This document shows positions 41,274 to 52,809 of a DNA stretch of 64,000 bases, one piece after another (positions within the stretch are counted from its first letter, which is position 1; every line of letters begins with the position of its first letter). The DNA is from AC-49 sp963817035 (GTDB lineage Bacteria > Actinomycetota > Thermoleophilia > Solirubrobacterales > Solirubrobacteraceae). A program made the translations under genes and the position numbers. Below the pieces are notes generated by a model that ran no database searches, was not told the DNA's origin, and was given only the letters and a program-made list of their open reading frames with translations. Where the stretch lies: the NCBI GenBank assembly GCA_963817035.1, contig CAWFMM010000004.1:620001-684000 (forward strand), written 5' to 3'.

Positions 41274-42160
41274 GCACCAAGCGCAAGGTCCTGCTCGGCA
41301 TCGGGCTCTATCTCGGCATCGCCGTGATCATCATCGCGCTCACGGGCTGGCACCGTGTGCAGAACACGGACTTCCATCCGCAGAACGAGTTCAAGCTCGA
41401 CACCTGGTTCAGCATCGGCCCGATCGAGTTCAACAAGGCCGTGATGTACCTGCTGATCGCCGGGATCCTGACCGTGGGGACGATGCTCTACATCGCCCGG
41501 CGCATGAAACAGCGCCCGAACCGCGTGCAGACGCTGGTCGAGATCATGTACACGATGATGCGCGACACCGTCGTGCGTGGCCAGATGGACGATCAGATGG
41601 CGGCCAAGTGGTTCCCGTTCATCGCCACCCTCTTCCTGTTCATCTGGTACTCGAACCTGATCGGCTACATCCCGCTGCCGACCAACACCGAGCACATGAT
41701 CAACGTCGCCGGCCTGCACATCCCGTCGTTCACGCTCTACGCCGCGACCGCCAACCTGTCGGTTCCGCTCGTCCTGGCGATGGTCGTCTTCGTCTCCTAC
41801 ACGATCGAAGGCGTCCGCCACAAGGGCGCCGGCGGCTACGTCAAGGGCCTCGTTCCCGAGGGCGTCAACGGCGCGATGAAGATCCCGATCTTCATCCTCG
41901 AGGTCTTCTCGAACCTGATGCGGCTGCTCTCGCTCTCCGTACGACTGTTCGCCAACGTCCTCGCCGGCCACCTGATCATCCTGTTCATGGCCGGCGCGCT
42001 CGCCGTGCTGCTCGGCATCGCCGCGCTCGGCTGGTTGACGCTGCCCTTCGGGCTGCTGCTCTTCCTGTTCGAGGTCGGCCTCGTCGCGACCCTGCAGGCC
42101 TTCATCTTCGCCACCCTCACTGCCATCTACCTCGGCGGCGCCGTCGCCGAGTCTCACTGA
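41270..42160 (+). CDS. atpB: ATP synthase Fo subunit a
   Basis: 296 aa, ATGA overlap with the preceding gene. Helix-5 block LSLSVRLFANVLAGH contains the essential proton-channel Arg; WYSNLIGYIPLP and LLLFLFEVGLVATLQAFIFATLTAIYLG are typical. It forms the stator half channels for H+ flow to the c-ring in the membrane. Confidence 0.96.
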   Translation: MSTKRKVLLGIGLYLGIAVIIIALTGWHRVQNTDFHPQNEFKLDTWFSIGPIEFNKAVMYLLIAGILTVGTMLYIARRMKQRPNRVQTLVEIMYTMMRDTVVRGQMDDQMAAKWFPFIATLFLFIWYSNLIGYIPLPTNTEHMINVAGLHIPSFTLYAATANLSVPLVLAMVVFVSYTIEGVRHKGAGGYVKGLVPEGVNGAMKIPIFILEVFSNLMRLLSLSVRLFANVLAGHLIILFMAGALAVLLGIAALGWLTLPFGLLLFLFEVGLVATLQAFIFATLTAIYLGGAVAESH

Positions 42161-42180
42161 GTCAAAGGAGCACACCCACC

Positions 42181-42447
42181 GTGGACCTCGCGGTCATCAC
42201 CCAACTTGCCGCCAGTGCGGACCCGACCAAGGCCGGTCGTGCGATCGCCCTCGGTGTCGGCGGCGGTCTTGGCGCGGTCGGCGCCGGTATCGGCATCGGC
42301 ACGATCTTCGGCAGCGTGATCGAGTCCGTGACTCGTCAGCCGGAGATGCGCGACGAGATCACCTCGATCCAGTGGCTGGGCTTCGCCCTCACCGAGGCGT
42401 GCTTCTTCTACGGCCTCGTGGCCGGCCTGCTGGCTTTCTTCCTCTAG
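42181..42447 (+). CDS. atpE: ATP synthase Fo subunit c
   Basis: 88 aa from GTG with AAAGGAG 10 nt upstream. Two TM hairpin: glycine zipper GVGGGLGAVGAGIGIG in helix 1, polar loop TRQPE, and the ion-carrying carboxylate Glu72 in GFALTEACFFYGLV of helix 2. Residues after Glu (Ala-Cys) lack the Ser/Thr of sodium-binding rotors, suggesting H+ coupling. Short N-terminal lead. Confidence 0.95.
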   Translation: MDLAVITQLAASADPTKAGRAIALGVGGGLGAVGAGIGIGTIFGSVIESVTRQPEMRDEITSIQWLGFALTEACFFYGLVAGLLAFFL

Positions 42448-42453
42448 GTCGCG

Positions 42454-42993
42454 ATGACGACACCGATCGCCTCTGGCAGCTTCCTCGTCCAGCCCGGTAT
42501 TGGCTTGATGGTCTGGACGCTGGTCATCTTCGTCGGGGCCATGTACATCCTCAAGAAGGCGGCGTTCCCGCGCATCGCCGATGCGTTGGACAAGCGTCAG
42601 CGCACGATCGAGGACTCGATCGACGAGGCCGCCAAGACGCGCGAGGAGGCCAAGGAGCTACTCGCCGAGTACCGCCAGCGTCTCACCGAGGCGCGCGAGC
42701 AGGCCGACGAGATCGTCATGCGGGCTCGCAAGGCCGGTGACGTCCACGAGCGCGAGGCCCGCGAGGCGGCCGCCAAGGCGCACGAGGAGATGCTCGGGCA
42801 GGCTCGCAGCGACATCCGGGCCGAGACCGCCCGGGCGATCTCCGAGCTGCGCGGCGAGGTCGCCGACCTGACGATCCTGGCCACCGAGAAGGTCACGCGC
42901 AAGACGCTCAACGCCGACGACCAGCGGCGCCTCGTCGACGAGGCGCTCAACGAGCTCGACTTCTCGGCTCTCGGCGCCGACCGGTCCAACTAG
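42454..42993 (+). CDS. atpF: ATP synthase Fo subunit b
   Basis: 179 aa. One N-terminal TM helix (GIGLMVWTLVIFVGAMYIL) followed by a long charged coiled coil (ADALDKRQRTIEDSIDEAAK onward) forming the peripheral stalk, and a C-terminal part contacting delta. Lies between atpE and atpH in canonical order. Confidence 0.95.
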   Translation: MTTPIASGSFLVQPGIGLMVWTLVIFVGAMYILKKAAFPRIADALDKRQRTIEDSIDEAAKTREEAKELLAEYRQRLTEAREQADEIVMRARKAGDVHEREAREAAAKAHEEMLGQARSDIRAETARAISELRGEVADLTILATEKVTRKTLNADDQRRLVDEALNELDFSALGADRSN

Positions 42994-43000
42994 GCAGCTG

Positions 43001-43534
43001 ATGGAAGAGATCGCCCGCGTCTACGCCCGAGCGCTGTTCGAGGCCGCCGAAGAGCAGGGCAAGCTCGACGTCATCCGCGACCAGCTCGGCGCGTTCGCCG
43101 ATGCCCTTGAGGGCTCGCCCGAGTTGCGCGTCTTCCTGTTCTCGCCCTACTTCTCCAGTGAGGAGAAGAAGGCGGGGCTGAAGCGGGCGGTCATCGACGC
43201 CGACGAGGCGCTCGACAACTTTCTCGCGCTGCTCGTCGAGAAGCACCGCATGCCGGCGATCTTCCGCATCCGTCGTACCTACGACGCGCTGTGGGAGAAG
43301 GCCAACAAGCTTCTACCCGTCTCGATCACGGCCGCGATCGATCTCGACGACGAGATCGTCAAGCGGATCAGCGATCAGATCGGCGCCCAGACCGACCGTC
43401 GCGTTGAGGTCACCACGCATGTCGACCCCGAGATCCTCGGTGGGCTCGTCCTGCGTGTCGGCAACTCGATCCTCGATGCCTCCATCCGCACCCGTCTCGA
43501 AAACCTGAAAAAGAACGTGGCCAAGGCCGCCTGA
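43001..43534 (+). CDS. atpH: ATP synthase F1 subunit delta
   Basis: 177 aa. N-terminal helical bundle (EEIARVYARALFEAAEEQGK), then conserved C-terminal ITAAIDLDDEIVKRI, VEVTTHVDPEILGGLVLRVGN and DASIRTRLENLKK. Links the b stalk to the top of F1. Standard length. Confidence 0.95.
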   Translation: MEEIARVYARALFEAAEEQGKLDVIRDQLGAFADALEGSPELRVFLFSPYFSSEEKKAGLKRAVIDADEALDNFLALLVEKHRMPAIFRIRRTYDALWEKANKLLPVSITAAIDLDDEIVKRISDQIGAQTDRRVEVTTHVDPEILGGLVLRVGNSILDASIRTRLENLKKNVAKAA

Positions 43535-43545
43535 GGGATTCCCAC

Positions 43546-45206
<1,661 letters not shown>

Positions 45207-45210
<4 letters not shown>

Positions 45211-46127
45211 GCCAGCGCGACGTCAAGAACCGCATCGCGTCGGTCTCCAACATCCAGAAGATCACGCGGGCGATGGAGATGGTCTCGGCCGCGCGCCTGC
45301 GCCGCGCCGAGCAGCGCATTGCCGTGCTGCGCCCCTACGCGGGAGCTCTGCGGCGGATGACCCGCCAGGCCGCCGAGGCGGCCGGGGCCGAGGTCTCGTC
45401 GCTGCCGATCCTCTCGGTCCACGAGTCGCAGGACAACGCCGCGATCCTGTTCGTCACCGGCGACCGCGGGCTCGCCGGCGGCTTCAACTCGCAGATCATG
45501 CGCGCGGGCATCCTCGCCGCCGTCGGCCACGAGCGCGAGGGCCGCAAGGTCAGCGTCTACGCCTCGGGCCGCCGCGGCGCCAGCTCGCTGGCCTTCCGCG
45601 GCCGCGAGCCGCTCGGCGCCTACGTCGGCTTCACCGACCGCCCGTCGTACGCCAACGCGCGCGAGATCGCCCACGACCTGATGGCCGCCTACATCGACGG
45701 CAAGGTCGACAGCGTCGAGATCTTCTACAACGGCTACGTGTCGCCGCTCGTGCAGGAGGTGCGGCGCGAGGTCCTGCTGCCGCTCGCCCAGGCGACGGTG
45801 CTCGACGGCGGCGAGCACGACATCGACGCCGGCGACGGCGCATCCAGCGAAGAGCACTCGGGGCCGGGGGCGCTCGTCGCCTACGAGCCCGATCCTGAGG
45901 AGATCCTGCGTCGCTTGATCCCCGACTACGTCGAGGTCTCGATCTACCGCGCGCTGCTCGAGTCGACCGCGTCCGAGCACGGCGCGCGGATGACCGCGAT
46001 GCGCAGCGCGTCGGAGAACGCGGGCGAGGTCATCAGCGATCTGACGTTGGAGATGAACCGCGCACGCCAGGCCGAGATCACCCAAGAAATCATGGAAGTC
46101 GTCGCGGGCGCCGAGGCGCTCGCCTAG
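45207..46127 (+). CDS. atpG: ATP synthase F1 subunit gamma
   Basis: 306 aa from GTG. Terminal coiled-coil helices SQRDVKNRIASVSNIQKITRAMEMVSAARL and SEHGARMTAMRSASENAGEVISDLTLEMNRARQAEITQEI build the rotating shaft. FVTGDRGLAGGFNSQI is the family motif. An acidic insertion near residues ~205-230 (GEHDIDAGDGASSEE) is longer than typical. Confidence 0.96.
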
Positions 46128-46194
46128 ATCTGACATCGGCCGTAGGTCGGAGCTTGCGACGACCGTAGGACGAAACCCTTAATCGAGGAACCCA

Positions 46195-47600
<1,406 letters not shown>

Positions 47601-47601
<1 letters not shown>

Positions 47602-47766
47602 ATGGTCGATTCCATGGCCAGCACGTCGTCTGACCATCGCTCGTGGCGCCGGATCGCCACGTCCAGTCGGGGCCCGTGGCTGCGCCACTGTGCCCACTCC
47701 TGTCCGCGCCGCCCGGCATCCACGATCAACGGCCATCCATCCGCACTGGCCATGGAATCGACCATC
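47601..47766. repeat. 166-bp element with 21-bp perfect inverted termini between atpD and atpC
   Basis: Left arm 47601-47621 (begins GATGGTCGATTCCATGGCC) is the exact reverse complement of 47746-47766. The 124-nt interior has a perfect hairpin CGTGGCG-CCGGAT-CGCCACG (47642-47661). GATGG also recurs as a direct repeat at 47768-47772 outside the right end. Compatible with a MITE-like insertion or a transcribed long-stem RNA within the atp mRNA. On the plus strand it is also spanned by a 55-codon frame from ATG 47602 to TGA 47769. Confidence 0.7.
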
Positions 47767-47768
47767 TG

Positions 47769-48185
47769 ATGGCGCAGACGCCGTTCACGGTTGAGGTCCT
47801 GACGCCTGAGGGCGAGGTCTTCAAGGATGAGGTCGTCCAGATCTCGACCATGACGACGGTCGGCTCGATCGGCATCCTGGCCAATCACGAGCCGCTGCTC
47901 GGCATGCTCGACCCGACCGAGCTGCGCCTGTACCGAAGCGACACGGACATCGTGCGCTTCGCCCAGGGCGAGGGCTACGTCCAGGTCACCGCCGACCACG
48001 TGCTGATCCTCGTCGAGGACGCGATCGACCCAGCCTCACTCGACGTCTCCGAGCTCAACGACAAGCTGCGTCAGGCCGACGCCGAGCTCGAGCACGCCGA
48101 GGAGGGAAGCGAGCAGCAGACCCTCCTGCGCCGCGACAAGAAGCGCTGGGACGTGTTCCTCCAGATCGCCCAGGGCGGCGACTGA
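47769..48185 (+). CDS. atpC: ATP synthase F1 subunit epsilon
   Basis: 138 aa from ATG 47769. N-terminal beta sandwich: FTVEVLTPEGEVFKDEVVQISTMTTVGSIGILANHEPLLGML; C-terminal helical hairpin SELNDKLRQADAELEHAEEG. Central-stalk regulator of F1. Separated from atpD by the inverted-repeat element; no Shine-Dalgarno is seen directly upstream, so its translation may depend on coupling across or structure within that element. Confidence 0.95.
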   Translation: MAQTPFTVEVLTPEGEVFKDEVVQISTMTTVGSIGILANHEPLLGMLDPTELRLYRSDTDIVRFAQGEGYVQVTADHVLILVEDAIDPASLDVSELNDKLRQADAELEHAEEGSEQQTLLRRDKKRWDVFLQIAQGGD

Positions 48186-48203
48186 CCGACAGAGGAAGCG
48201 GGC

Positions 48204-48230
48204 TTGACAAAATAAGTTGTCGGTGGGAGG
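48204..48230 (+). promoter_or_regulatory. Promoter/operator of the ArsR-SRPBCC pair
   Basis: TTGACA (48204-48209) is a full-consensus -35 overlapping the inverted repeat GACAA-AATAAG-TTGTC (48206-48221), the most AT-rich patch in the area. GGGAGG at 48225-48230 is the Shine-Dalgarno 9 nt before ATG 48240. An ArsR autoregulatory site is the natural reading; a -10 is not clear. Confidence 0.45.
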
Positions 48231-48239
48231 GTGTCGTCC

Positions 48240-48845
48240 ATGCACGACGTCACCGTCATCGACGACCCCGCCGCGGCCGAGGCGTCGCTGGACCCGATCC
48301 GGGCCCGGCTGCTCGGCGCGCTGGCCGATCCCGGCTCCGCGACGACCCTTGCGGCGAAGACCGGCCTGACGCGCCAGAAGGTCAACTACCACCTGCGCGC
48401 ACTCGAGCACCACGGCTTGATCGAGCTCGTCGAGGAGCGCCGCAAGGGCAACTGCACCGAGCGCGTGATGCAGGCCACGGCCGCGTCCTACGTCATCTCG
48501 CCGACCGCGCTGTCGGCGGTCGCTCCGGACCCCGCGCGCGCCCCGGACCAGCGCTCGGCGCGCTGGCTGCTCGGCGTTGCCGGGCGCCTCGTGGGGGAGG
48601 TCGGCGAGCTGATCGTCGCGTCGGGAGCCGCCGGCCAGCCGCTGGCGACGCTCGGGATCGACGCCGAGGTGCGCTTCGCCTCCGCCACCGACCGGGCCGC
48701 GTTCGCCGCCGAGCTGGCCGACGCCGTGAACGGTCTCGTCGCCAGGTACCACGACGCGCACGCGAACGGCGGCCGCGACCACCGGTTCGTCGTCGCCCTG
48801 CATCCAACGATCACCAACCCAACCACCGAGGAGTCCGCGACATGA
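48240..48845 (+). CDS. ArsR-like winged-helix regulator
   Basis: 201 aa from ATG 48240, preferred over GTG 48231 because the ribosome site fits. N-terminal winged helix (~residues 15-75): LDPIRARLLGALADPGSATTLAAKTGLTRQKVNYHLRALEHHGLIELVEER. The C-terminal half is an uncharacterised effector domain (LATLGIDAEVRFASATDR). Overlaps the SRPBCC gene, a very common pairing in which the regulator controls it. No metal-binding Cys are seen, so the signal is not a metal. Confidence 0.9.
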   Translation: MHDVTVIDDPAAAEASLDPIRARLLGALADPGSATTLAAKTGLTRQKVNYHLRALEHHGLIELVEERRKGNCTERVMQATAASYVISPTALSAVAPDPARAPDQRSARWLLGVAGRLVGEVGELIVASGAAGQPLATLGIDAEVRFASATDRAAFAAELADAVNGLVARYHDAHANGGRDHRFVVALHPTITNPTTEESAT

Positions 48846-49573
48846 GCCGCGAATTCGAGATCACCCGCGAGATCGACCTGCCCGCCGCGCCCGACGACGT
48901 CTGGACCGCGCTCACCGCCGACACCGCTGCGTGGATGTTCCCGACGGGCATGGAGATCCCCGCCGGCGGCCCGCCGCCCGAAGGTGCGCCGGTCACGACG
49001 TGGGACCCACCGCGCCGGTTCGTCGTCCGCATGGAGTCGCCCGACGGTACGTTCAACGCCCTCGACTACGCGATCGAGGCGCGCGCCGGAGGCACCGCGC
49101 ACCTGCGCTACGTCCACAGCGGCATCCTCGCCGATGGCTGGGAGGATCAGTACGACGCGATCGGCGGCCACACCGACTTCTACCTCCACACGCTCGCGCA
49201 GTACCTCGAGCACTTCAACGGGCGCCCGGTGACCTACGTCGGCCAGCCGTCGTCGGGCATCGAGGGGCCGCCGTCCGCCGGCGGCGGGGACGCGATGGAC
49301 ACGCTGCGCGCGGCGCTGGGGCTCGGCGACGGCGCCGCCGTGGGCGACACGGTCCACGCCGACCTCGGCGCCGCCGGCCCGCTCGACGGCGTCATCGACT
49401 ACCTGACAGCCGACTTCGTCGGCGTGCGCACCGACGAGGGGCTCTTCCGCTTCTTCGGCCGCAACGCGTTCGGCAGCGTGGTCGGGATGAGCGCCCACCT
49501 GTTCGGCGCCGACATCGACGCGGCGCGGGCCGAAGCGGACCTGAAGGCCTGGCTTGACTCGGTCTACGCGTAG
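48842..49573 (+). CDS. SRPBCC (AHSA1-like) domain protein
   Basis: 243 aa, ATGA overlap with the regulator. N-terminal SRPBCC/AHSA1 domain: FEITREIDLPAAPDDVWTALTADTAAWMFP, WDPPRRFVVRM, GGHTDFYLHTLAQYLEHFNGR (~1-125). The second half (~150-243) with LLT-like FVGVRTDEGLFRFFGRNAFGS looks like a partner fold. Members bind hydrophobic ligands; function unproven. Tail-to-tail overlap of 10 bp with the reductase gene. Confidence 0.85.
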   Translation: MSREFEITREIDLPAAPDDVWTALTADTAAWMFPTGMEIPAGGPPPEGAPVTTWDPPRRFVVRMESPDGTFNALDYAIEARAGGTAHLRYVHSGILADGWEDQYDAIGGHTDFYLHTLAQYLEHFNGRPVTYVGQPSSGIEGPPSAGGGDAMDTLRAALGLGDGAAVGDTVHADLGAAGPLDGVIDYLTADFVGVRTDEGLFRFFGRNAFGSVVGMSAHLFGADIDAARAEADLKAWLDSVYA

Positions 49574-50694
49574 GGGGCGGGCGCAGCGACGACGGCGATC
49601 CCGGCCTCGGCGACGCCGGCGGTCAGCGCGTCGAGGCCGAACCCGTCGACCGGGCCCAGCGCGCCGGTGCCCTGAAGCCCACCGTCCGCTGCGGTCTGCG
49701 CGCCCCAGGCGAGCATCGAGCCGGTGAACGAGTAGACGTTGATGCCCTCGAGGCGCACGTCGGCGAGGCCGACGCCGGAGGCGTCGAAGGCCTCGGCGAG
49801 CAGCAGCGTGCCGCTCTTGGCGCGGCTCTCGGCGTCGGGACCGCCCGTCGAGCCCTTGACGAAGCGCGAGACGAGGCCGTTGAGGCCGCTGCGCACGCCC
49901 GGGATCGCCGTCACCGCGCTCATCGCCAGCGAGGCGCCCTGCATCGGGCGGGTCATCGGGCCGAGCCAGCCGAGGTACAGGTCGACCTCGCGCAGCCCGG
50001 GCGCGAGACGCGGCAGCGCGAAGTGCTCGCTGCCGGCGACCGAGAACGCCGGCGCCTGCCGGCCCGGGCGCGTCTCGAACGACGTGACGCGCTTGGCCGC
50101 CCGCTCGGTGACGATTCGGCCATCGCGCCACGCGAAGCCCGGCTCGAACCCGACCGCCGCTGCGCTCGCTCGCGTGCCGCCGCTCGCCGCGCCGGCGCCC
50201 AGGCCCGCGCCGGTCGCGTAGTACCCGATCGCCACGCGCACCGCCGCCTGGCCGGCGTTGCGCAGCGCCAACGCGCCGGCCAGGTTGCCGGGCACCCAAT
50301 CGGCCCCGAACGCGGTCAGCAGGGCGCAGCCCGCTTTCTCCGCGCGCGGGCCAAACTGTTCGAACACCGCGCGGATGAACGACGGCTCGCCGGTCGAGTC
50401 GAGGTAGTGCGCACCGGCGTCGATCGCGGCGTTGACCGCCGGCTCGCCCCAGCGCGCGAACGGCCCGACCGTCGAGACGAGCACGTCGCCGCGCTGAACC
50501 AGTGCGCGGACGGTCTCAGGCCGGGCGACGTCCGCGACCGCGATCTCCAGGCCGCCGAGCTCGCCGGCCAGCGCCTCCAACCGCCCCTCGCTGCGCCCGG
50601 CGAGCACCGGAGCGGCGCCACGCGCGACCAGGGCCCGCGCGGTCAGCTCACCGGTGTAGCCCGTGGCTCCGAAGACGACGATGCGCGCGCTCAT
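49564..50694 (-). CDS. Saccharopine-dehydrogenase/trans-acting enoyl-reductase-like oxidoreductase
   Basis: 376 aa from ATG 50694. Rossmann start RIVVFGATGYTGELTARALVARG, then LAGRSEGRLEALAGEL and STVGPFARWGEPAVNAAIDAGAHYLDSTGEPSF, the layout of the saccharopine-dehydrogenase-like reductases (Rv2449c/Rv2953 type) that act in lipid synthesis. C-terminal part has a small hydrophobic segment. NADPH-dependent reductase is likely; substrate unknown. Confidence 0.85.
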   Translation of the reverse strand: MSARIVVFGATGYTGELTARALVARGAAPVLAGRSEGRLEALAGELGGLEIAVADVARPETVRALVQRGDVLVSTVGPFARWGEPAVNAAIDAGAHYLDSTGEPSFIRAVFEQFGPRAEKAGCALLTAFGADWVPGNLAGALALRNAGQAAVRVAIGYYATGAGLGAGAASGGTRASAAAVGFEPGFAWRDGRIVTERAAKRVTSFETRPGRQAPAFSVAGSEHFALPRLAPGLREVDLYLGWLGPMTRPMQGASLAMSAVTAIPGVRSGLNGLVSRFVKGSTGGPDAESRAKSGTLLLAEAFDASGVGLADVRLEGINVYSFTGSMLAWGAQTAADGGLQGTGALGPVDGFGLDALTAGVAEAGIAVVAAPAPYA

Positions 50695-50728
50695 CGCACG
50701 CAATCTACGCCGCGAGCGAATCAACCAA

Positions 50729-52732
50729 CTACAGACCGCTGGCCAACGGCATGACCTGCGCGTGGGGCGGCAGGTGGCGGCGGGCTTCGATCTCGAAGTT
50801 CTCGGCCGAGACGGCGGGGCTGAAGAGGACGCCCTGGACCTGGTCGCATCCCATGCGGGTCAGCGCCGTGCGGACCTCAACGGACTCGACGCCCTCGGCG
50901 ACGACGCGCAGGCCGAGACGGTGGCCGAGGTCGACGGCGCAGGCAACGATCGCGGCGTCACGTTCGTTGGTGGCCAGGCCGAGCACGAAGCTGCGGTCGA
51001 TCTTCAGCTCGCCGACCGGCAGGCGCTTGAGGTACTCGAGCGACGACAAGCCGGTCCCGAAGTTGTCGATCGAGATCGTCACGCCGAGCGCGACGAGCCG
51101 CTCGAGCACCGGGACGACGCTGTCGGACTGGGTGAGCGTCGCCAACTCGGTGACCTCGAGGATCAGCCGGTGGGCTGGCACCTGGTGGAAGCGCAGCAGC
51201 CCTTCGATACGCGCGGGGAGCGTGCGCTCGAGCAGCGCGCGCGCCGAGACGTTGACCGAGATGTCGAGCTCGAGGTCGGCCGCGTGCCACGCGCCGGCCC
51301 GGCGCAGCGCCTCGTGGAGCACGTGGAAGGTCAGGGGGATGATCAGCCCGGTCTGCTCGGCGACGGGGATGAACGTCGTCGGCGGGATCGCGCCACGCTC
51401 GGTGTGGGTCCAGCGGGCCAGCGCCTCGGCGCCCATGACCGTGCCCGAGACCGGGTCGACCCTGGGCTGGAAGTGCACGTCGATCGCGCCCTCTTCCACC
51501 GCGCTGCGCAGCAGCGTGCCGAGCGTCAGCTTGGCGACGCTCGAGTCGTCGCGATCGCGCTGGTAGAACGCCGCGCCCGAGCCGCCCCGCTTGGCCTGGT
51601 ACATCGCGACGTCGGCGCGCTGCATCAGCGTCTCGACGTCGTCGCCGTGGGTCGGGTACCAGGCGATGCCGATCGACGCGTCGACTGAGACGTGCACGTC
51701 GTCGGCCAGCGAGATCGGCGCGCACGCGACCTCGCGCAGCTTCGTCGCGACGCGCAGGGAGTCCTCGGGGCGCTTGGGCGTCGGCAGCAGGATCGCGAAC
51801 TCGTCGCCGCCGAGTCGGGCCACGGTGTCGCCGTCGCGCAGGACGTCGCGGAAGCGTTCGGACATCGTGCGCAGCACGTCGTCGCCGACGTGGTGGCCGA
51901 GGGTGTCGTTGATCTCCTTGAAGCGGTCGAGGTCGATCAGCATTACCGCGATCGGCGTGTTGTCGCGGCGCGCGGCGAGCAGCGCCTGGGTCGTGCGATC
52001 GGCGAACAGGGCGCGGTTGGCGAGGCCGGTCAGCGTGTCGTGCAGGGCGAGGCGCTCGGAGACCGAGGCGTGACGGCCGGCGCGCTGGACCGCGAACAGC
52101 GGCAGCACGAGCAGCGGTGCGACGACCGGCGCGTAGTCCAGGGCGAGCAGGGCGAACGGGGCCTGGCCGAGGAGGATGCCCTCGGTCGCGGTGTGAGACG
52201 CGACATCGGTCCACAGCGAGCGGTCGGCGACGCGGCCGCCCCGGAAGATCATCGTCGCGGCCGACAGCGCGCCGCCGACGGCGAGCATCGTCACGGCGGC
52301 GAACGCGAGGGGCGGCAGATCGAAGACCGTGAAGTGAACCGGCGAGCCGACGCTCGCGAACTGGGCCAGAACGAGGCCGGCGAGGCCCAGCGTGATCGTC
52401 GACTGCGCGGCGGCGAGGGCAACGCGCTCGGTCGGGCGGCGATCGATCATCCCGGCGATGACGATCGCGACGGCGGCGGCGATCGCAGCCGCGGCCGCGC
52501 CGTTGGACAGCAGCAGGGCGAAGGTGAACGTCGTCGACGCGGCGACCTCGCCGTCACGCGGCCCCAGATGCACCGGCGCGAGCTCGGCGAGCAGTACCGC
52601 GGCGGCGAGAACGATCAGGGTCGTCGACGGGTCCTGGAGCAGCTCGGGGAGCCGCAGAACGGCCATTGCGAGGAGGACGATTGCCCCGGTCGCAATGACG
52701 GCACGGGCATAGAAGCGTGCGGACAACGACAC
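50729..52732 (-). CDS. Membrane GGDEF-EAL cyclic-di-GMP protein
   Basis: 667 aa from GTG 52732 (TTG 52780 is an alternative). Six to eight N-terminal TM helices (~10-215) resembling a MASE sensor, then GGDEF (LARLGGDEFAILL, near residue 306; DLDRFKEINDTLGH is intact), then EAL (GAEALARW near 436, LEVTELATL, ISIDNFGTGLSSL, LKIDRSFV, VVAEGVES). The cyclase active site is complete. In the EAL domain the second Asp of the DDFGTG metal motif is Asn, so phosphodiesterase activity may be reduced. Makes and/or degrades c-di-GMP at the membrane. Confidence 0.92.
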   Translation of the reverse strand: MSLSARFYARAVIATGAIVLLAMAVLRLPELLQDPSTTLIVLAAAVLLAELAPVHLGPRDGEVAASTTFTFALLLSNGAAAAAIAAAVAIVIAGMIDRRPTERVALAAAQSTITLGLAGLVLAQFASVGSPVHFTVFDLPPLAFAAVTMLAVGGALSAATMIFRGGRVADRSLWTDVASHTATEGILLGQAPFALLALDYAPVVAPLLVLPLFAVQRAGRHASVSERLALHDTLTGLANRALFADRTTQALLAARRDNTPIAVMLIDLDRFKEINDTLGHHVGDDVLRTMSERFRDVLRDGDTVARLGGDEFAILLPTPKRPEDSLRVATKLREVACAPISLADDVHVSVDASIGIAWYPTHGDDVETLMQRADVAMYQAKRGGSGAAFYQRDRDDSSVAKLTLGTLLRSAVEEGAIDVHFQPRVDPVSGTVMGAEALARWTHTERGAIPPTTFIPVAEQTGLIIPLTFHVLHEALRRAGAWHAADLELDISVNVSARALLERTLPARIEGLLRFHQVPAHRLILEVTELATLTQSDSVVPVLERLVALGVTISIDNFGTGLSSLEYLKRLPVGELKIDRSFVLGLATNERDAAIVACAVDLGHRLGLRVVAEGVESVEVRTALTRMGCDQVQGVLFSPAVSAENFEIEARRHLPPHAQVMPLASGL

Positions 52733-52809
52733 GCCCCCGGAATCGGCCCGAGGGGGGTGTTCTTGAGCTACCGGCTTCAACGACTGTCCATCCGCCTATC
52801 CTTGCTCAG

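Noticed and set aside
46128..46194. Similar short words (CCGTAGGTC, CCGTAGGAC) in the atpG-atpD gap
   Set aside because: Too short and imperfect to call a repeat or operator.
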